DNA from: Betaproteobacteria bacterium
GTDB lineage: Bacteria; Pseudomonadota; Gammaproteobacteria; Burkholderiales; Usitatibacteraceae
Reading direction: 5' to 3'
Length of the DNA stretch: 29,422 nt
Assembly: GCA_016720925.1 (NCBI GenBank)
Contig: JADKJR010000026.1
Location: forward strand, 1 to 29,422
Translations under genes and position numbers: made by a program
Shown: positions 29,177-29,422 of the stretch, piece by piece
How the letters are laid out: each line of letters opens with the position of its first letter
Position numbering within the stretch: position 1 is the first letter of the stretch
The notes under the pieces: generated by a model
What the model saw: only the letters and a program-made list of their open reading frames with translations
Database searches by the model: none
Told to the model about the DNA's origin: nothing

Positions 29177-29422
29177 TCATCCCGACGCCAGCACGATATC
29201 CTTTGGCACCACCAGTGTTTTGTTTTCCTGCTGCCCCGACGGCTTGCCATATCGAGAAATGAGGTCTTTCTGGATTCCGGTGAGCGGCGCTTCAACAGGC
29301 CATCCGTGTCGTTTCTCGCTTCGCCCTCGAAAATACATCTGCGTGATCACGCGGGTATTTTCCCCGTCACGTCAAAATGAATGTGCGCAGTGCGGCCTTC
29401 ATGCGCCCGGCAGTGGTTTGAA
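29177..29422 (-). CDS. Intradiol ring-cleavage dioxygenase, C-terminal part
   Basis: The gene runs leftward from beyond the window edge; only the last ~80 residues are here. In frame pieces it reads EGRTAHIHFDVTGKI (His residues of the non-haem iron site, about 29400-29350), MYFEGEARNDTDGLL after one correction, then RKDLISRYGKPSGQQ and LVVPKDIVLASG, with a stop at 29177-29179. HIHFDV followed by a fixed distance to ARNDTDGLL is the signature of protocatechuate 3,4-dioxygenase-like proteins. It is convergent with the cupin gene; the 69 bases between show nothing. Substrate unknown; many such genes in this setting are secreted or of unassigned role. Confidence 0.78.

Overview
The window is about 29.4 kb of high-GC DNA from a proteobacterium, most likely a betaproteobacterium close to Burkholderiales or Rhodocyclales. 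That placement rests on codon use and on the gene families and their order (NrtABC-NirBD-NasA, an AidB-type dehydrogenase, Pot-type transporter with opine-oxidase-like enzymes). It is an inference; there is no rRNA here. Nearly every gene is cut by one or more frameshifts. In each case the protein continues in another frame with its motifs and usual length kept, so I annotate whole genes across frame changes. I read the frameshifts mainly as uncorrected indels in the assembly, not as gene decay. No stretch longer than 300 bases lacks a gene.

Region 1 (1-8450, + strand) is a complete assimilatory nitrate operon apart from the 5' end of its first gene: ABC uptake (nrtA, nrtB, nrtC), NADH nitrite reductase (nirB, nirD) and nitrate reductase (nasA). 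Nitrate is imported, reduced to nitrite by NasA and then to ammonium by NirBD. Region 2 (8451-10453) has a REP-like hairpin, an 18-bp perfect palindrome and a convergent AidB-type acyl-CoA dehydrogenase. Region 3 (10454-15981, + strand) carries a beta-hydroxyacid dehydrogenase coupled by ATGA to a homoserine-dehydrogenase-like protein with a SAF domain, then a cystathionine beta-lyase-like PLP enzyme, a strong hairpin, an M20 peptidase and a GNAT acetyltransferase. A second copy of the REP-like hairpin closes the region.

Region 4 (16166-22801, - strand) reads potD-potA-potB-potC, then a DAO-family FAD oxidase, a small [2Fe-2S] protein and an FAD/NAD(P) oxidoreductase with a C-terminal iron-sulfur domain. 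Most junctions are 4-base or similar overlaps. The three enzyme genes resemble opine oxidase, hydrogen cyanide synthase and dye-linked amino-acid dehydrogenases. A divergent LysR regulator of the OccR/NocR kind (22939-23857) probably controls the operon. The logic is uptake of an amino-acid- or opine-like compound followed by its oxidation.

Region 5 (23910-29422) has a secreted alpha/beta hydrolase (-), an exported OmpA-like plus FecR-domain protein (+), a WYL-domain regulator (-) facing two tandem DUF1579-like genes and a cupin (+), and the 3' end of an intradiol dioxygenase gene (-) running off the window. The candidates most worth following up are the paired hairpin elements with a covarying inner stem, the oxidase/Pot-transporter/LysR locus, the OmpA-FecR fusion, and the WYL/DUF1579 module with its candidate operator.
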